Source: Laburnicola sp. R22_1
Taxonomy: Eukaryota > Ascomycota > Dothideomycetes > Pleosporales > Didymosphaeriaceae
Length of the DNA stretch: 64,000 nucleotides
Assembly: GCA_014281115.1 (NCBI GenBank)
Contig: JACONQ010000008.1
Coordinates: 1,426,001 to 1,490,000, forward strand
Reading direction: 5' to 3'
In this document: positions 20,153-31,208 of the stretch, piece after piece
Layout: each line of letters opens with the position of its first letter
How positions within the stretch are numbered: the first letter of the stretch is position 1
Position numbers and translations under genes: made by a program
The notes under the pieces: generated by a model
Database searches by the model: none
What the model was told of the DNA's origin: nothing
The model's input: only the letters and a program-made list of their open reading frames with translations

Positions 20153-20692
20153 ATGCGACGGCCCTCTAGCACGACATTCACAACGCAAAACGCAGTCACC
20201 GATGAGCTTCCCGGCCAGCCCATCACCAACCGACAATGTTTGCGACGTTCCGCATCAACAAGCCTCCCAGCCAAACGCTATCACCTCTCACGCGAATCAA
20301 GTCCCAGCAGAGACAGCCTTTCTACCTCTCCACGCTTCACGTATCCACCTTCACCGATCCTACCCGCCGCAAACACCCTACAGCACTCGTTACAGCCCCA
20401 CAGTATCGCAACACCGTGCCGAAGCCCGCCAACATCCTCTCTGTCCGACATCGAAGCGCTCACCCCCGCAGTCTACGCGACATTCTCGAATTTCCTCCGC
20501 CCTTCCGCCGCCCACACGCACGCCGAAACGCATAGCACTACACATTTGTACGAGGAGAGTAACACCAGGGCAGGGCACTGGCGGACAAGGCCAACCAGCG
20601 GACGGCTTATCGTGACAAGTACCGCGAATTGGCCGGGGAACCCGGTTCTGAGTCTGCTGCGTCTTCATGTCTCGCCGTGTTGGGCTGTTTGA
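20153..20692 (+). CDS. hypothetical Ser/Pro-rich protein, doubtful
   Basis: An ATG frame of 179 codons in normal-composition DNA. Codon use is C-ending and fungal-like in its first 130 codons, with Ser/Pro/Thr-rich text (SSPSRDSLSTSPRFTYPPSP) and then a more ordered piece, SDIEALTPAVYATFSNFL. The last 40 residues look less constrained. It is divergent to the PD-(D/E)XK-like gene. Two other plus frames overlap it, so it may be a gene fragment or chance. No family recognised. Confidence 0.35.
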   Translation: MRRPSSTTFTTQNAVTDELPGQPITNRQCLRRSASTSLPAKRYHLSRESSPSRDSLSTSPRFTYPPSPILPAANTLQHSLQPHSIATPCRSPPTSSLSDIEALTPAVYATFSNFLRPSAAHTHAETHSTTHLYEESNTRAGHWRTRPTSGRLIVTSTANWPGNPVLSLLRLHVSPCWAV

Positions 20693-21127
20693 CTTGGTGT
20701 CCGGCACTGCTACGGCTCGCTCTTTTAAGGCAGTGAAGAAATCATTGCTAGGTGATGGATTGAGATTTACAGGCGACGTTGCTACTCGTACACAGGTTAG
20801 GGTATCGCAACAGTTAATATTATTCTTTTAGTATTTATTCTAGGCGGTATATTAGGTACAATGGGCTCCAATGAGGCCCTTGATCGCACCCGTCACTGAG
20901 AAGGTTCACACGTCGAAGTCCGGGGGGTATGGGCTCAAATGAAGCCCTTGGTCGCGCCGCCGGCAAAAGAAGACCTAAAAGAGCGCAGTTGTCGCACCGC
21001 TTATATATCCGAGGTTGAAGTTGGCATCCTGGAGACTTTGATAAACTAGGTGACATTGGGTCCGTGATCAGGTTGAGGTTCATGATGCCGACGTTTGTTG
21101 CAGTTTGCGACATAGAAGAACCCTGTG
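20693..21127. other. spacer, possibly containing the displaced 3' part of the Myb-like gene
   Basis: A minus-strand frame (21158-20835) reads IAQFAPSMTQGSSMSQTATN and looks like continuing coding text of the Myb-like gene in a different frame. A short AT-rich patch at 20815-20850 looks RIP-like. No independent gene supported. Confidence 0.4.
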
Positions 21128-21936
21128 TCATGGAGGGGGCAAATTGTGCGATTTGCACGCCCGCTCCTGTTTGGTGTTCTGATTGGTATCGAGAACATCA
21201 CGCACGTTCGTCCTGCTCCTATTGGCTGCTCCTGCTTCGGCTTGTGGTCGGAGGGACTGCCCTTCGTGTGGCGCTAACGAGCCGATCGGGCCCGGTGGTG
21301 ATGGTGCTGGTTGAAGGACGGGATTGTCTTCGCCTGTTTTGATATTCACCCACGTTGACTCACATGTGCGCCATGGCAACTGCATTACTGATGCCACTTG
21401 CTGCCACATTTTCTCCCTCTGACTAAAGCAACTTGTTATCAAACAAACAGATACGGTAATAACCATTAAAGTGGCGTGATGACAGGATGGTTTTGTACAT
21501 ACGTTTCGTAAACTTCTAGAAGCTTCCTTGTCTGGTCTTCGTCAAGGCCGCGTTTCTCCAAAAAGTTTTGGTGCCGCAAACGGCACCCAGCAGAGGTCCG
21601 TCCCATCTGTTCAGCGATATCTTTCCATGTTGCGCGGTCGTGGTCGACACTCCACCTAGGATCCTTGGCTGGAGGCCTTCCCACAAGTGGCGTTGGAGAG
21701 GCAGTCCACTTCAGCTTATGGGCTGGAGATGACCCACTAGAGCCGGGAGACCCTTCATGAATTACAGTGTTTACTGGTAATGCCTTTTGGAACGGTCGGA
21801 ACTGGGGTCGTTGGCCTGAAGTTGGTAACGAACGTATAAGCGCTACGTCATAGCTCGTTGAAGAGGATACACACACCGGCGATGCATTTGTACGAGCAGG
21901 CAAATTGCCAGCATACGCGTCACGAGCTGCGGCCAC
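21128..21936 (-). pseudogene. Myb/SANT-like DNA-binding protein gene, 5' end missing, probably decayed
   Basis: Exon text from 21936 leads into DPRWSVDHDRATWKDIAEQM followed by GRTSAGCRLRHQNFLEKRG, a SANT/Myb repeat (W...W..IA..MGRT..GCR.R). An 80-bp intron (21502-21423, GTATGT...CTTTAG) joins YET to QREKMWQQVASVMQLPWRTC, a second helix-turn-helix-like piece common in fungal Myb proteins. No ATG is found before the AT-rich element begins near 21955 (21936 is GTG), so the 5' end is lost or on a cut-off exon. After about 21230 the plausible text changes frame (to the 20835-21158 frame), implying a frameshift or a missed intron. Likely a truncated transcription-factor gene. Confidence 0.6.
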
Positions 21937-21954
21937 AGAGAACCAATAACATAA

Positions 21955-23990
21955 GCGAAGCTAGCAACCTAGAAGGCACTAGCTATATAGATGCTTTTGT
22001 CTATAAGAGACTTCACTCTAATCTTTGCTATTAAATAGGCTAATAAATAGACTATCTACGCTTAGCCTTGCGCAGTTGCGCCTAATAAAGTAGATATAGT
22101 AAGTTAGTCTATAACTAGGCCTAAACTACTACTTTTCTAGAGGAGTAGGTAACTATTAGAAGGGTCTATAAGATCTAAGTATTTATAATACGCAAAGTGC
22201 GCTATTTTAGATCTATAAATATCTCTTAATACCTTATTAGTAGTAGGATACTTTAAGAATTTTAATAGTGAAGGCCTACTTAATTATCTCTATAATAGCC
22301 TCTTCTTTATAAACTACTCTACTTAGCGCGCTCTAACCTAGTATAGTTAGTATTATAATAATTAGAGTAGAAGTGTCTTTACTATTAAGCTTTCCTACTA
22401 CTAGTAAATATTCTTTAGTATTCCTAAAAGTCTTAATTATTAGAGTATATAAAAGAATTATCTAGTTTAAGTAGCTTTTAGCTTCTATAATATAGTTATT
22501 TTAATACGAAAATATATAGCGTAAAATAGAAGAGGGCTAGTAGCACTAGTTCTAATTTACTAAACCTATTAGATTTTATCTAATTTAGGTAATAGATTAT
22601 AGTATGCTAGCTTCTAAAGTATAGGCTTAATATAGCTTAACTAGAACTATAATAAAAATTTAATACTATACTCTAGCTATATATTACTTTTAATATTCTA
22701 CTAGAAAGCTTTATTATTAGTTACCTTATTCCTTTTAAGAGCCTTCTAAAAGTCTTAGGAGCCTATAAGGTAAGCTTAGTTAGAGCTATAGCTTTAGAAC
22801 TAGATAGTAGAATAAGAATTATATTAGAGCTAATATCTATAGTATTAATAATAATAATTAGGTCCTTACTAGCATAAGCTATAAGCTCTTTTATAAATAG
22901 TAGCTAAAGAAAGTACTTAAATCTATATTTCTTATAGATTTAGTATTTGCAATCTTCTAGCTAGCGTAAGACTTTTTATTATTTTCTAGATAGCTCCTTT
23001 TAGATTGCTAGCTTATTACTATTAGCCTTCTAAAATACTTTTAAGCAAAGCTACTTATACTTCTTAGCTAGGTTTAAATAAGCCTTTTTTAGCTTAGATA
23101 GATTGCTCTAACTATTAATTAGATATCTAAGAATTAGTCCGCGTCTAAATTCGAGCCTGCAAAGCGCTTTGGCAACATCCTCTTTCCAAAACTATAATAC
23201 GCTGCTAGCGTTTTTGCAGCTATTATGCCATCTAATAATAGGTACGAATATAAATTCTTGCCTTCCCTACTACGTTAGGCAGACTCTAACTAGATATTAG
23301 GCGACGCTAATTGCAACAAGACGAGTAATAAGGATAGTAGCCTAACTAGCTTACGTCTAGTAGATAGTAGTAGGCCTAAGGTACGCTAGTCTATATTAAA
23401 ATAAAATTAATATTAACTAATTACCTTTAACCTAATTCCTATTAGCGAAATAAGCTAAATCTTTCTACCTTACTAAAGAATTTACACCTATCCTTCTTAC
23501 CTAAGAATTTCTTAGTCGCACCTATATACCTACGCACTTTTATATCTCTATACTCTTAACCTATATATTTCTACTATACCTTACTTACTAAAAATAATTT
23601 AGTTATATTAACTGCGTAAGAATTTTTAGTTATGCTACTATTCTTAGTACACTACTACTATCCTTTCTTTCTAGTAGTAATTTAGGTATTAGTTTATTAA
23701 GATTAGCAAAGATAGTTAGACTAATAATAACTAAGGTCTAGATAGTATTCTTAAACAATTAGTAAGGCTTTAAGCGTAGGCCACTATCTAGAAAATATTA
23801 GTATTAGCTACTTAAATATTAACTAATTATTAGAAAGAGAAATATCGTAGACCTTTTAGTATATAGTATAACACTATAAGGAAAAGCTATAGGTATGTTA
23901 AAAATATATTAAAAAAGGTAAAGTAGCTTAAAAATAAATAGGTTAGGCTAGAGACTATTTGTTAGCACGTGCAAATCTGTTCCTTCTGCC
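21955..23990 (-). mobile_element. unidentified RIP-degraded element with terminal repeat shared elsewhere in the window
   Basis: Its right part (23830-23990), read on the minus strand, begins near GCACGTGCTAACAAATAGT and aligns over about 160 bp with 55305-55480 (+) and, more distantly, 30605-30760 (+). It therefore behaves as a family terminus. The left side abuts the truncated Myb gene near 21955. The interior holds one long decayed minus-strand frame. No left terminus or duplication could be defined, so full extent is uncertain. Confidence 0.5.
22000..23420 (-). pseudogene. long RIP-degraded coding region, product not recognised
   Basis: The minus strand reads from about 23200 to 22000 with stops at Gln/Trp-like positions and consistent text such as FWKEDVAKALCRLEFRRGLI, SNLSKLKKAYLNLAKKYK and SRILKVIYSQ. 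The absence of indels and the stop pattern indicate a former real protein, probably the main protein of the element at 21955-23990. I compared it mentally with DUF3435-type recombinases and with transposase families and found no convincing match. Confidence 0.5.
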
Positions 23991-24373
23991 AGAGGTAGTT
24001 AATTATAAAATATACTAGGTACTAAAGTAATAATATAACGCGCGGTTATTTATATATTAAATAATTATTTTAGTAAAGGCGCCCTTCTAAATTAGTTAGT
24101 AATAAGAGTAAAGCCTATTATTAAGTTTATGTATAAGGGACTATTTTGTAATAAGAAAAGGAGTAAGCGTCTATAAAAGATTAAATATAATGCCTTAAAG
24201 TTTTATAGATTAGCATATATTATTTAATAGCTACTTAACCTATCTAAATTATAGTTTAAATACCTTCTTAAATATATTATAGAATTTATTTATAGCTAAA
24301 AGCTTGTATAGCATTTATATTATAGCGATATTAATAGAGTTCTTAATCTTAAAATAGCCGCTAAAGATAAGTA
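23991..24373. other. RIP-degraded repeat DNA, no feature recognised
   Basis: AT-rich sequence between the unidentified element and pogo copy D. It contains TAA/TAG-rich frames only. Confidence 0.4.
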
Positions 24374-26237
24374 ACGTGGTTTACTAGTGAGTAACCCACA
24401 CTAGTAAGCGCGCCACCTTTGCCAAGGTCCCACCATCACTAATAATACCATTATAATACAACCACCTACTATGTCTTCTAAGCCATCTAATAAAGCTTGA
24501 TTACTTATTACTATTAAAGCTATTAAACAAGACCCAAATCTTATAGAGCGAGCAGCAGCAGGGCTATATAACATTAATCGCAGAACGCTTAATTAAAGAC
24601 GCAACAGAACAACTGCACGACGCGATAACCTACCTAAATTAAAGAATTTTACTCTCCTTAAGGAGCAGGCGCTTGTTAATTGTATAATCGAGCTAGACAC
24701 GCGTGAATTTCCTCCTACAAAGCTTATAATCCGCATAATGGCTAATTCACTATGTTTATAGAGAGGAAAGCCACCTATTAGTATTAACTAGACAGACAGG
24801 TTTATTAAGCGCAGACGTGAAGTTAAAACGCGTTAGTCTTAGTTATATAATAACTAGAGGGTACAATAGAAAGATCCTAAGATTATAAAGGCGTAGTTTA
24901 AGCTTGTAGAGGGCATTAAAGTTAAGTACGGCATTACAGATAAGAACACCTACAACTTTAATAAATTAGGCTTTCTAATAGAAGTTATAGAGTCTTAGCT
25001 TGTGGTTACAGTATTAGAGAGGCGTGCGAAACCCAAATTAATATAGCCAGGCGATCGCTAGTAGATTACAGTAATCTAGGGTATCTGCGCTACTAGAAAG
25101 GCAATCCCTCCCTTTATTATCTACGCTGGCAAGCGTCACATCTCTACCTAGTACGAAGACCCGTTAATTCCTGGCGATTAGGTAATCGCTATTAGCAAGA
25201 ACAGCTAGGCAAACAACAAGCTTGGTATCGCGTAGTTAAAACACTTTAACGCGCATACAAAGGGACGCGCTAAAGGAACCTATTAGCTACTAGTTATTAA
25301 TAGCTATAAGAGCTATAACTTAATTAAGTTTTAGAATTACTATAAGAAACATAAGATTATTACTCTCTATATGCCGCCACATTTGTTACACCTACTACAG
25401 CTATTAGATATAGGCTATTTCTCCCCGCTAAAGAAGGCATATAGTGTTGAGATCTTAGGCTTAGCGCGTTAGCTAATAACCCACATTACAAAGATTAAGT
25501 TCCTCCTAGCCTTTAAAACCGCGTTTTTAAAGGTTTTCTCTACAGAGATAATTAAGAGTAGTTTTTGCGGTGCTGGGCTAGTCCTATTAAATCTAGAGGA
25601 GGTATTGCAGCACCTTAATATCCGTATCTGTACACCTAGTCTGCCTATTAAAGAGCCTACCACCTAGGAGTCTAAAACACTAAGTAACCTACGCGAATTT
25701 AAGGCGCAATTAACACTAGTTCGCAAGAGAATTAGAGATTACTTTAATTTATTACTAACTTTAACTATGCAGATGCTTAAGAAGCTTAAAAAAGGCGCTC
25801 TAAGTGCAATGCATAGTTAGGTACTAGTGTTAGATAAAATTGCAGGCCTTTGCAAGATAATTAAGAAGACTATAAAATAAAAATTACGTAAAAGGAGGTA
25901 TATCCAGAATTAGGGATCACTTATAGTAGCAGAGAGATCTTAGCTAGCCACTTCTAAGGACGCTAGTAGACAGAAGAAGGGTAAATAGTTGTTAGGTACT
26001 AGTCGCGCTGCAACAGGGCCATTAACTCAACAGCGTTATAGTATCTATAGGCAACCTGGACACAATACGCAAACCTACTAGGGAGTTAAAGAGGAAGAAT
26101 CTAAATTAGGTGTATTAACTTAGTATATATTTTCAAGTAGTGTTGCGACGCAGTCTAATAATAAATAAAATGGTTTGGTGGGGTCTTGGCAAAAGTGGCG
26201 CGCTTACTAGTGTGGGTCACTCGCTGGTGAACCACGT
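24374..26237 (+). mobile_element. pogo/Fot1 element, copy D (distinct family), RIP-inactivated
   Basis: TA duplications at 24372-24373 and 26238-26239 enclose long inverted ends: ACGTGGTTTACTAGTGAGTA on the left and ACGTGGTTCACCAGCGAGTG on the right read inwards, continuing as CCCACACTAGTAAGCGCGCC on both sides. The length is 1864 bp. The ends share only the first few bases (ACGTGG/T) with copies A and B, so it is a separate family of the same superfamily. Confidence 0.93.
24470..26110 (+). pseudogene. pogo transposase (copy D), RIP-degraded
   Basis: Starts with ATG near 24472 (MSSKPSNKA, stop, LLITIKAIKQDPNL) and ERAAAGLYNINRRTL, typical of the pogo N-terminal helix-turn-helix. It then has TYNFNKLGFLIEV near 24950 (NFDE expected), VINSYKSYN at 25293-25319 (second Asp changed to Asn) and LLDIGYFSPLKKAY near 25405 with the third Asp kept. 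The C-terminus has the zinc knuckle RYSIYRQPGHNTQTY near 26035. Stops fall at Gln/Trp codons. Confidence 0.87.
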
Positions 26238-26239
26238 TA

Positions 26240-29200
26240 GCTATTTTAGAACTTTCTAATAGGTAGGTTTACTAAGGCTAAAATACTACGTTTACGTAAC
26301 TAACAAAGCTAGCAAATATTAATTTAAGGCTACTTAAAAGGCCTAGTATAGTAGATAAAAATTATTCTGCTACTTTAAATAAGCTAGAGGCTAAGCTAAC
26401 TCTGCTAGTAGTATAGAATTTCTATAGGCAAATGCCGCCTTCTAAGAGACTACCTAAAAGGCAGAGAGAGGAGTTTATAGATACTGCTTTAGGCTTAATT
26501 AAGTTAAATTTTATAGTCTTAACTAAGCTAGTTAAATAGAATTCTCTATTTTAGATATTACATAAGTGTGAGTTTAATACCTTTCGCTCTACAGTTAATA
26601 TTACTTTGCTTTTAATATTTATTCTTTAAATAGGATTACTTACTAGCAATATATTTAAATTAACTATTAAAGATATTAAAAAAGTTACCTAAACAGACTA
26701 AGTTAGTAGCAATATATTTTTAACGTGGCCGCTTTGCTTACAGATAGCACTATTTATTATAGTTTTAGTCTTTAATAGTCTAGCACTATAGTATAACTCT
26801 AAACTTAACTATTTGCTAAATATATTATAAAATTGCTTCTTTTTTATAATATATTTATATTAGAAAAAATTTAAGCGCGCGTGCACACCTGTGGCACCTA
26901 GGCAGCTCTACATACGCCTGCGCACTAAAAGCGCGCTAAGTGCACCTATAATACTACTTTTTTTTAGCGTGCGTATGCGTAAGGTTGCGTAAGAATGTGC
27001 ACCTATGCCGCCAGTGCACCTAGGGCACCTATGGCACCTATGCTATTAAAATAATGCTAATTAATTAGCAAATAAAGCTCTTTAATTAGCTAGAATTTAA
27101 AAAAAGCTTAGTAAGCTACTTAGTAAGCTTTTAAAAAAAGATTTCTTAAAGTATAAAGTTAAAGTCTCTTACTAGATAGTAATTACTAGTTAATATAATA
27201 GTACTAATTACTAGCGTATTATATAGAATTTCTACCTAATACTAAATTCTAGGTTTTGTAGGTTTAAAAATAGAAAAAATATAGTTTTATAATTATTTAA
27301 AAGAATTAGATTAGGCGAAAATTAGTGGCTTAGCAAAGAACACTATTTTAAAAAGTATAAAATTTAATAACTTTTCAACTACTTTATTTTTATTAAAACC
27401 TTTTTACAATTTTATATACTATACTATTAGTACTATATATTTATATAATAATATTACGTAATATATATAATAACAAGCAAAATAAAGAGTTTTTTATTAA
27501 TTACTGACTAATTACGTAATAGAAATGGTATTTTTAAATTTAATAATTAAAGACTAGTATTGTCTCTATAAATCTATAAAAAAATTTAAATTGTAGCTTT
27601 ACTAGTAAAAAGGTTATAAAGCTTTTAAAAAATTACTTAGTTAGACTATTTGTGCACATTTGCGCAAGTCTGCGCATATTTACACATCTCTAAGCATTTT
27701 TATGCTAGCAAATTGCCTGTATAAAAATGCGCATAGTTAAGTAGCCTCTCTAAAAAAATTTCCTAATATAAATTTAAGTGTACTAGTATAGAAAAATACC
27801 TACTTAAGATTCTAATAGATTAAAACTAACTTTGTATCTTTTCTACCACTACTAAGATATTTAAAATCTTAATTATTTCCCTTTTTATAGATTCTAAATA
27901 CTCTAGTACCTTTAGTATTAACTAATACTAAGATTGTTTAGGTAAGAGCTTCTTTAACAAGTTAAGTTAGAGGTCTCTCTTTCTATTCTAATAACTTATA
28001 GCTACTAGATTCTATTTATAGAGTAATTAGTGTATATATTCTCTATTACTACTTTCTATTACGAACTCTTTTTTTATAAAATCTTAAAATCCTATTCTTA
28101 TCTTTTTCTAGTACTATAATTCTTTTAACTTTTATTACTATTAATTCTACTTAGATAGAGGATAGTTTATTTTAGATTATAAGTTATAATTTATATAAGT
28201 GTGTTGCGTATAGGTATTTGCTTAAGAAGTAGTTGTAAAAAAGAATATTTAATAAATTTAGAGAGAAATGTTAAGATTAGGATATCTGCAGATATTATTT
28301 TTACTAGAACGCTTAGGCCTCTTACGTGCTAGGCTAAATACAAAGTGTTGCTATCTAAGTATAATTATCTAACCTATTATTATTATAAAGTAAACTACTG
28401 CTACTATAGTGCAATTGTATTAAACACGTAATAATTTTACTAAATACGTAATAATTTTATTAGATACGTAATAATTATAAATAATTACATATAACTATAA
28501 AACAATTATAATCTATTACTAGTCTACTTTTAACCTCTTTACTATAAATACTATTATATTACAGCTAGTTAATAGTTATATTTATAATAAAATAACTAAG
28601 GTAGAAGACTATTATAAACCTTCTTATTCTAATTTAGATAACTATAAGTTCTCTATAAATTATATAATACACTCTAGCTTTTATAGAAAACTTATTAACT
28701 TTTACTAGTAAAGTAGCGGCTAAAATTTAAAGTAGTAATCTAAAGGCAGATATAAGGTGTCCTTTAATATGTAAGATTTATAATAGAGAAATAAAATATA
28801 TCTAGAAGAATAAATAATTTAGCTACTTAGTCCTAATAAAACTAGGAGCTACTTATACTACTTAACACTAAGTTTTATACTATTATTAGTCTATATATGC
28901 CTTTAAATTTTATAATAGTCTTTAGCCACTTTATCTAGCCAGATATATTATTATAGAGAGTAGTTATAGCCCTAGGGCCCTATTGTAGATAAGTAATTAG
29001 ACAAGTAGAGAGAGGTACTAGATTGTAGCTTTGCCTATACTATATTAGTAAGTATTAGACGCAGCTTTGCAAACAATAGAAAGCGTAGCTAAGAAATTCT
29101 TATCTAGAGTTATTAGCTTTTATAACTCTTAGTAGGGTAGATGCGGCTAATAAGAGGTATTACTTAAGGTGCAACTTAGAAAAACTTACCTAAGTAAGCG

Positions 29201-29480
29201 CAACTACCTTTTCTTAGCTAAGGTTTAGAGATTAAGCAATTTTTAATAAATTAGCTAATTATATTACTATAATCTAGTCCTTATAAAGAACTAGTCTTAA
29301 TTCTATTATCACTTTTCTCCTAGTTATTCACTTTTTTAAAGTGTAGAACGTATATATATATATATATATAAGTTAGACCACTATAACTAGGTTTTTATAT
29401 TTATAGTTCTCATTCTTAGGTTAGTCTTAAAATTACGGCTCTAGTTATTAGACGGCTCCTTATAGGATATTTAGTCTAAC
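26240..29480. other. RIP-degraded repeat DNA, no assignable gene
   Basis: Very AT-rich. A GC-richer patch at 26870-27045 carries repeated GTGCACCTA/GGGCACCTATGGCACC motifs, and another at 27640-27740 has GTGCACATTTGCGCAAG-like text. They may be decayed ends of a small DNA element but do not form a clear inverted pair. No coding frame recognised. Confidence 0.4.
29351..29371. repeat. (TA)n microsatellite
   Basis: About ten uninterrupted TA units. Confidence 0.9.
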
Positions 29481-30604
29481 TAAGTAATAAAAAGATAAGA
29501 AAACATCTAAACACTCTAATAGCTTAGTAAACTAGAAGTTGAATAAGAGCTTATTAAAGAAATTACGCCTGCGGATTAGAGAGTTAGAGACTAAATTACT
29601 TTGCCGTATTTAGGTTTAAATATAGCTTGCAGAAGAAATAATCTCTAATAATTACGTCTTAGGTCTAATTATCCCGCCCTAACAAGAGGAATAGATAATA
29701 AACTACAGGGAATGCGTTAACTATGCATTTCTACTTAGAAAGACATATTGCGCATCTGTAGGGGTTAGAATAACTTAGCTAACAGTAACTATTAAGGTTA
29801 TGCATTAATACAATATAGGATTTATTAGGCGTTATATTAGTTATATTAGTAGAGCGCGGCGAAGCGAGTACAGCTGCAGGCTAAGGCGAGGGTTGCAGAC
29901 AAGAATAGTTTATACTCTAAGCTAAATCTACGCTAAAAGTAAATTTTGTCTATAAGCCTCTTTACACCAATATGCATCTTCGTAATAAGGGTAATACACT
30001 TCTACAGCTAGACTTAGAAGTACTAGAGGAGCGTAGATAGGAGTAGTATATAAGAATATATAATTAAGATTAACACGTATAACTTAGAGTCTACTTAGAT
30101 TAACTTTATATAAATATACTAGTTAATAATAAATATCTATAGTATAGTTATCTCTTTTACAAGCCTCCTATATATATCTTTATAATAAGGGCAATACTAC
30201 TATAACTATACTTAACTATACTAGGTGAGAATAGATAAAGGGAGTAAGAATGTATTAAGTGTAGGTAAAGGGCATAAAAAGATATATATAAAGGTTTGCG
30301 TTTACTATTAAAGTAATTTCTATATTTTCTCTTATTTAAATCGCTCCCTTATTATTATATCTATTCTAGAGAGTATTACTACCTATTACTCTTCTTTATA
30401 ATTACGTTAAGCTTATCTTTGCTTATATGTCTAGGAATATTTTACTATTCCTAACCTTAACTAGACTTATTTATTTCTATTTTTCTTTAGTAGTATAACT
30501 ATTACTATCTAGTAAAGCACTCTCTACTATGCTAAGGTAGCCTAAAGCTTTTACCTACTTATTCTCTTACCTAAAAATTATCTTTATATATTATAATAGC
30601 CTTT
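29480..30604 (+). other. RIP-degraded DNA with a partly readable plus-strand frame
   Basis: Near 29500-29900 the plus strand gives LLKKLRLRIRELETKLLCRI and later ISRARRSEYSCRLRRGLQTR with stops at Gln-like positions, suggesting a decayed protein of unknown type. At 30335-30351 the 17-mer TTTAAATCGCTCCCTTA repeats the sequence that follows the Gypsy 5' LTR at 8102. An LTR-like element may therefore have its 5' LTR ending near 30334, but no partner LTR was found. Confidence 0.35.
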
Positions 30605-30760
30605 TGGGGCCGGCCGATTTACACATACTAACGAATAGTGTCCCTAAATAATTGCCAAACTAGTCTTATTGCTTTATCCTAATTTATAGCGTTTTTTAGC
30701 ACACCTATAGCTTTTTCTTATAGCGTTATACCGTGTACGCAATATATGCGAAGTATTCTT
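30605..30760 (+). repeat. diverged copy of a shared element terminus
   Basis: GGGGCCGGCCGATTTACACA followed by TACTAACGAATAGT, and further in AGCACACCTATAGCTTTT, parallels 55305-55480 and the reverse complement of 23830-23990. Confidence 0.5.
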
Positions 30761-31208
30761 TATAATAATAGCCTTTTATTTAGATATATACTAACTTTCT
30801 ATCTTTTTATAGTAGAGTATAGTCTAAGTAGTTAAGATTAACAGTACCTTATATTATATAAAGGCAGCTTAAAGCTTTTAATTATCTTAGAACGCTGTAT
30901 ATAAAGCTACAAAGATAAGAATAACTAGTACCTATTCCTATATAGTATATTGACACTTATATAGAACTATCTTTGCACTATAACTTATCTATTATATTTA
31001 ATAATTAATTAAGCTCTAAGACTCTACAAAACACTCCGTAACCTTTAGAGTAGGGTAGTGCTTCCTAAATAGTTAATAGATAAGTTAATAATAGCAATTC
31101 TAGTGCTAGAGAAAATACTTTACATAATACTTTAGGAAATGCGTAGAATAATATAACTTATCTAAGCAATTCTCTACCTAACGGAATACCTAAAGAAAAA
31201 AGGCAAAT

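Noticed and set aside
21955..24000. possible Starship-type element with DUF3435 captain
   Set aside because: The single large frame has no tyrosine-recombinase motif I can identify, and no cargo boundary or short target duplication was found. Kept only as an unidentified element.
25469..25663. 64-codon minus-strand ORF
   Set aside because: Antisense to the pogo copy D transposase, which is clearly encoded on the plus strand.
26870..27740. small DNA transposon with GTGCAC-rich ends
   Set aside because: The two GC-richer patches are not inverted copies of each other, and no target duplication was found.
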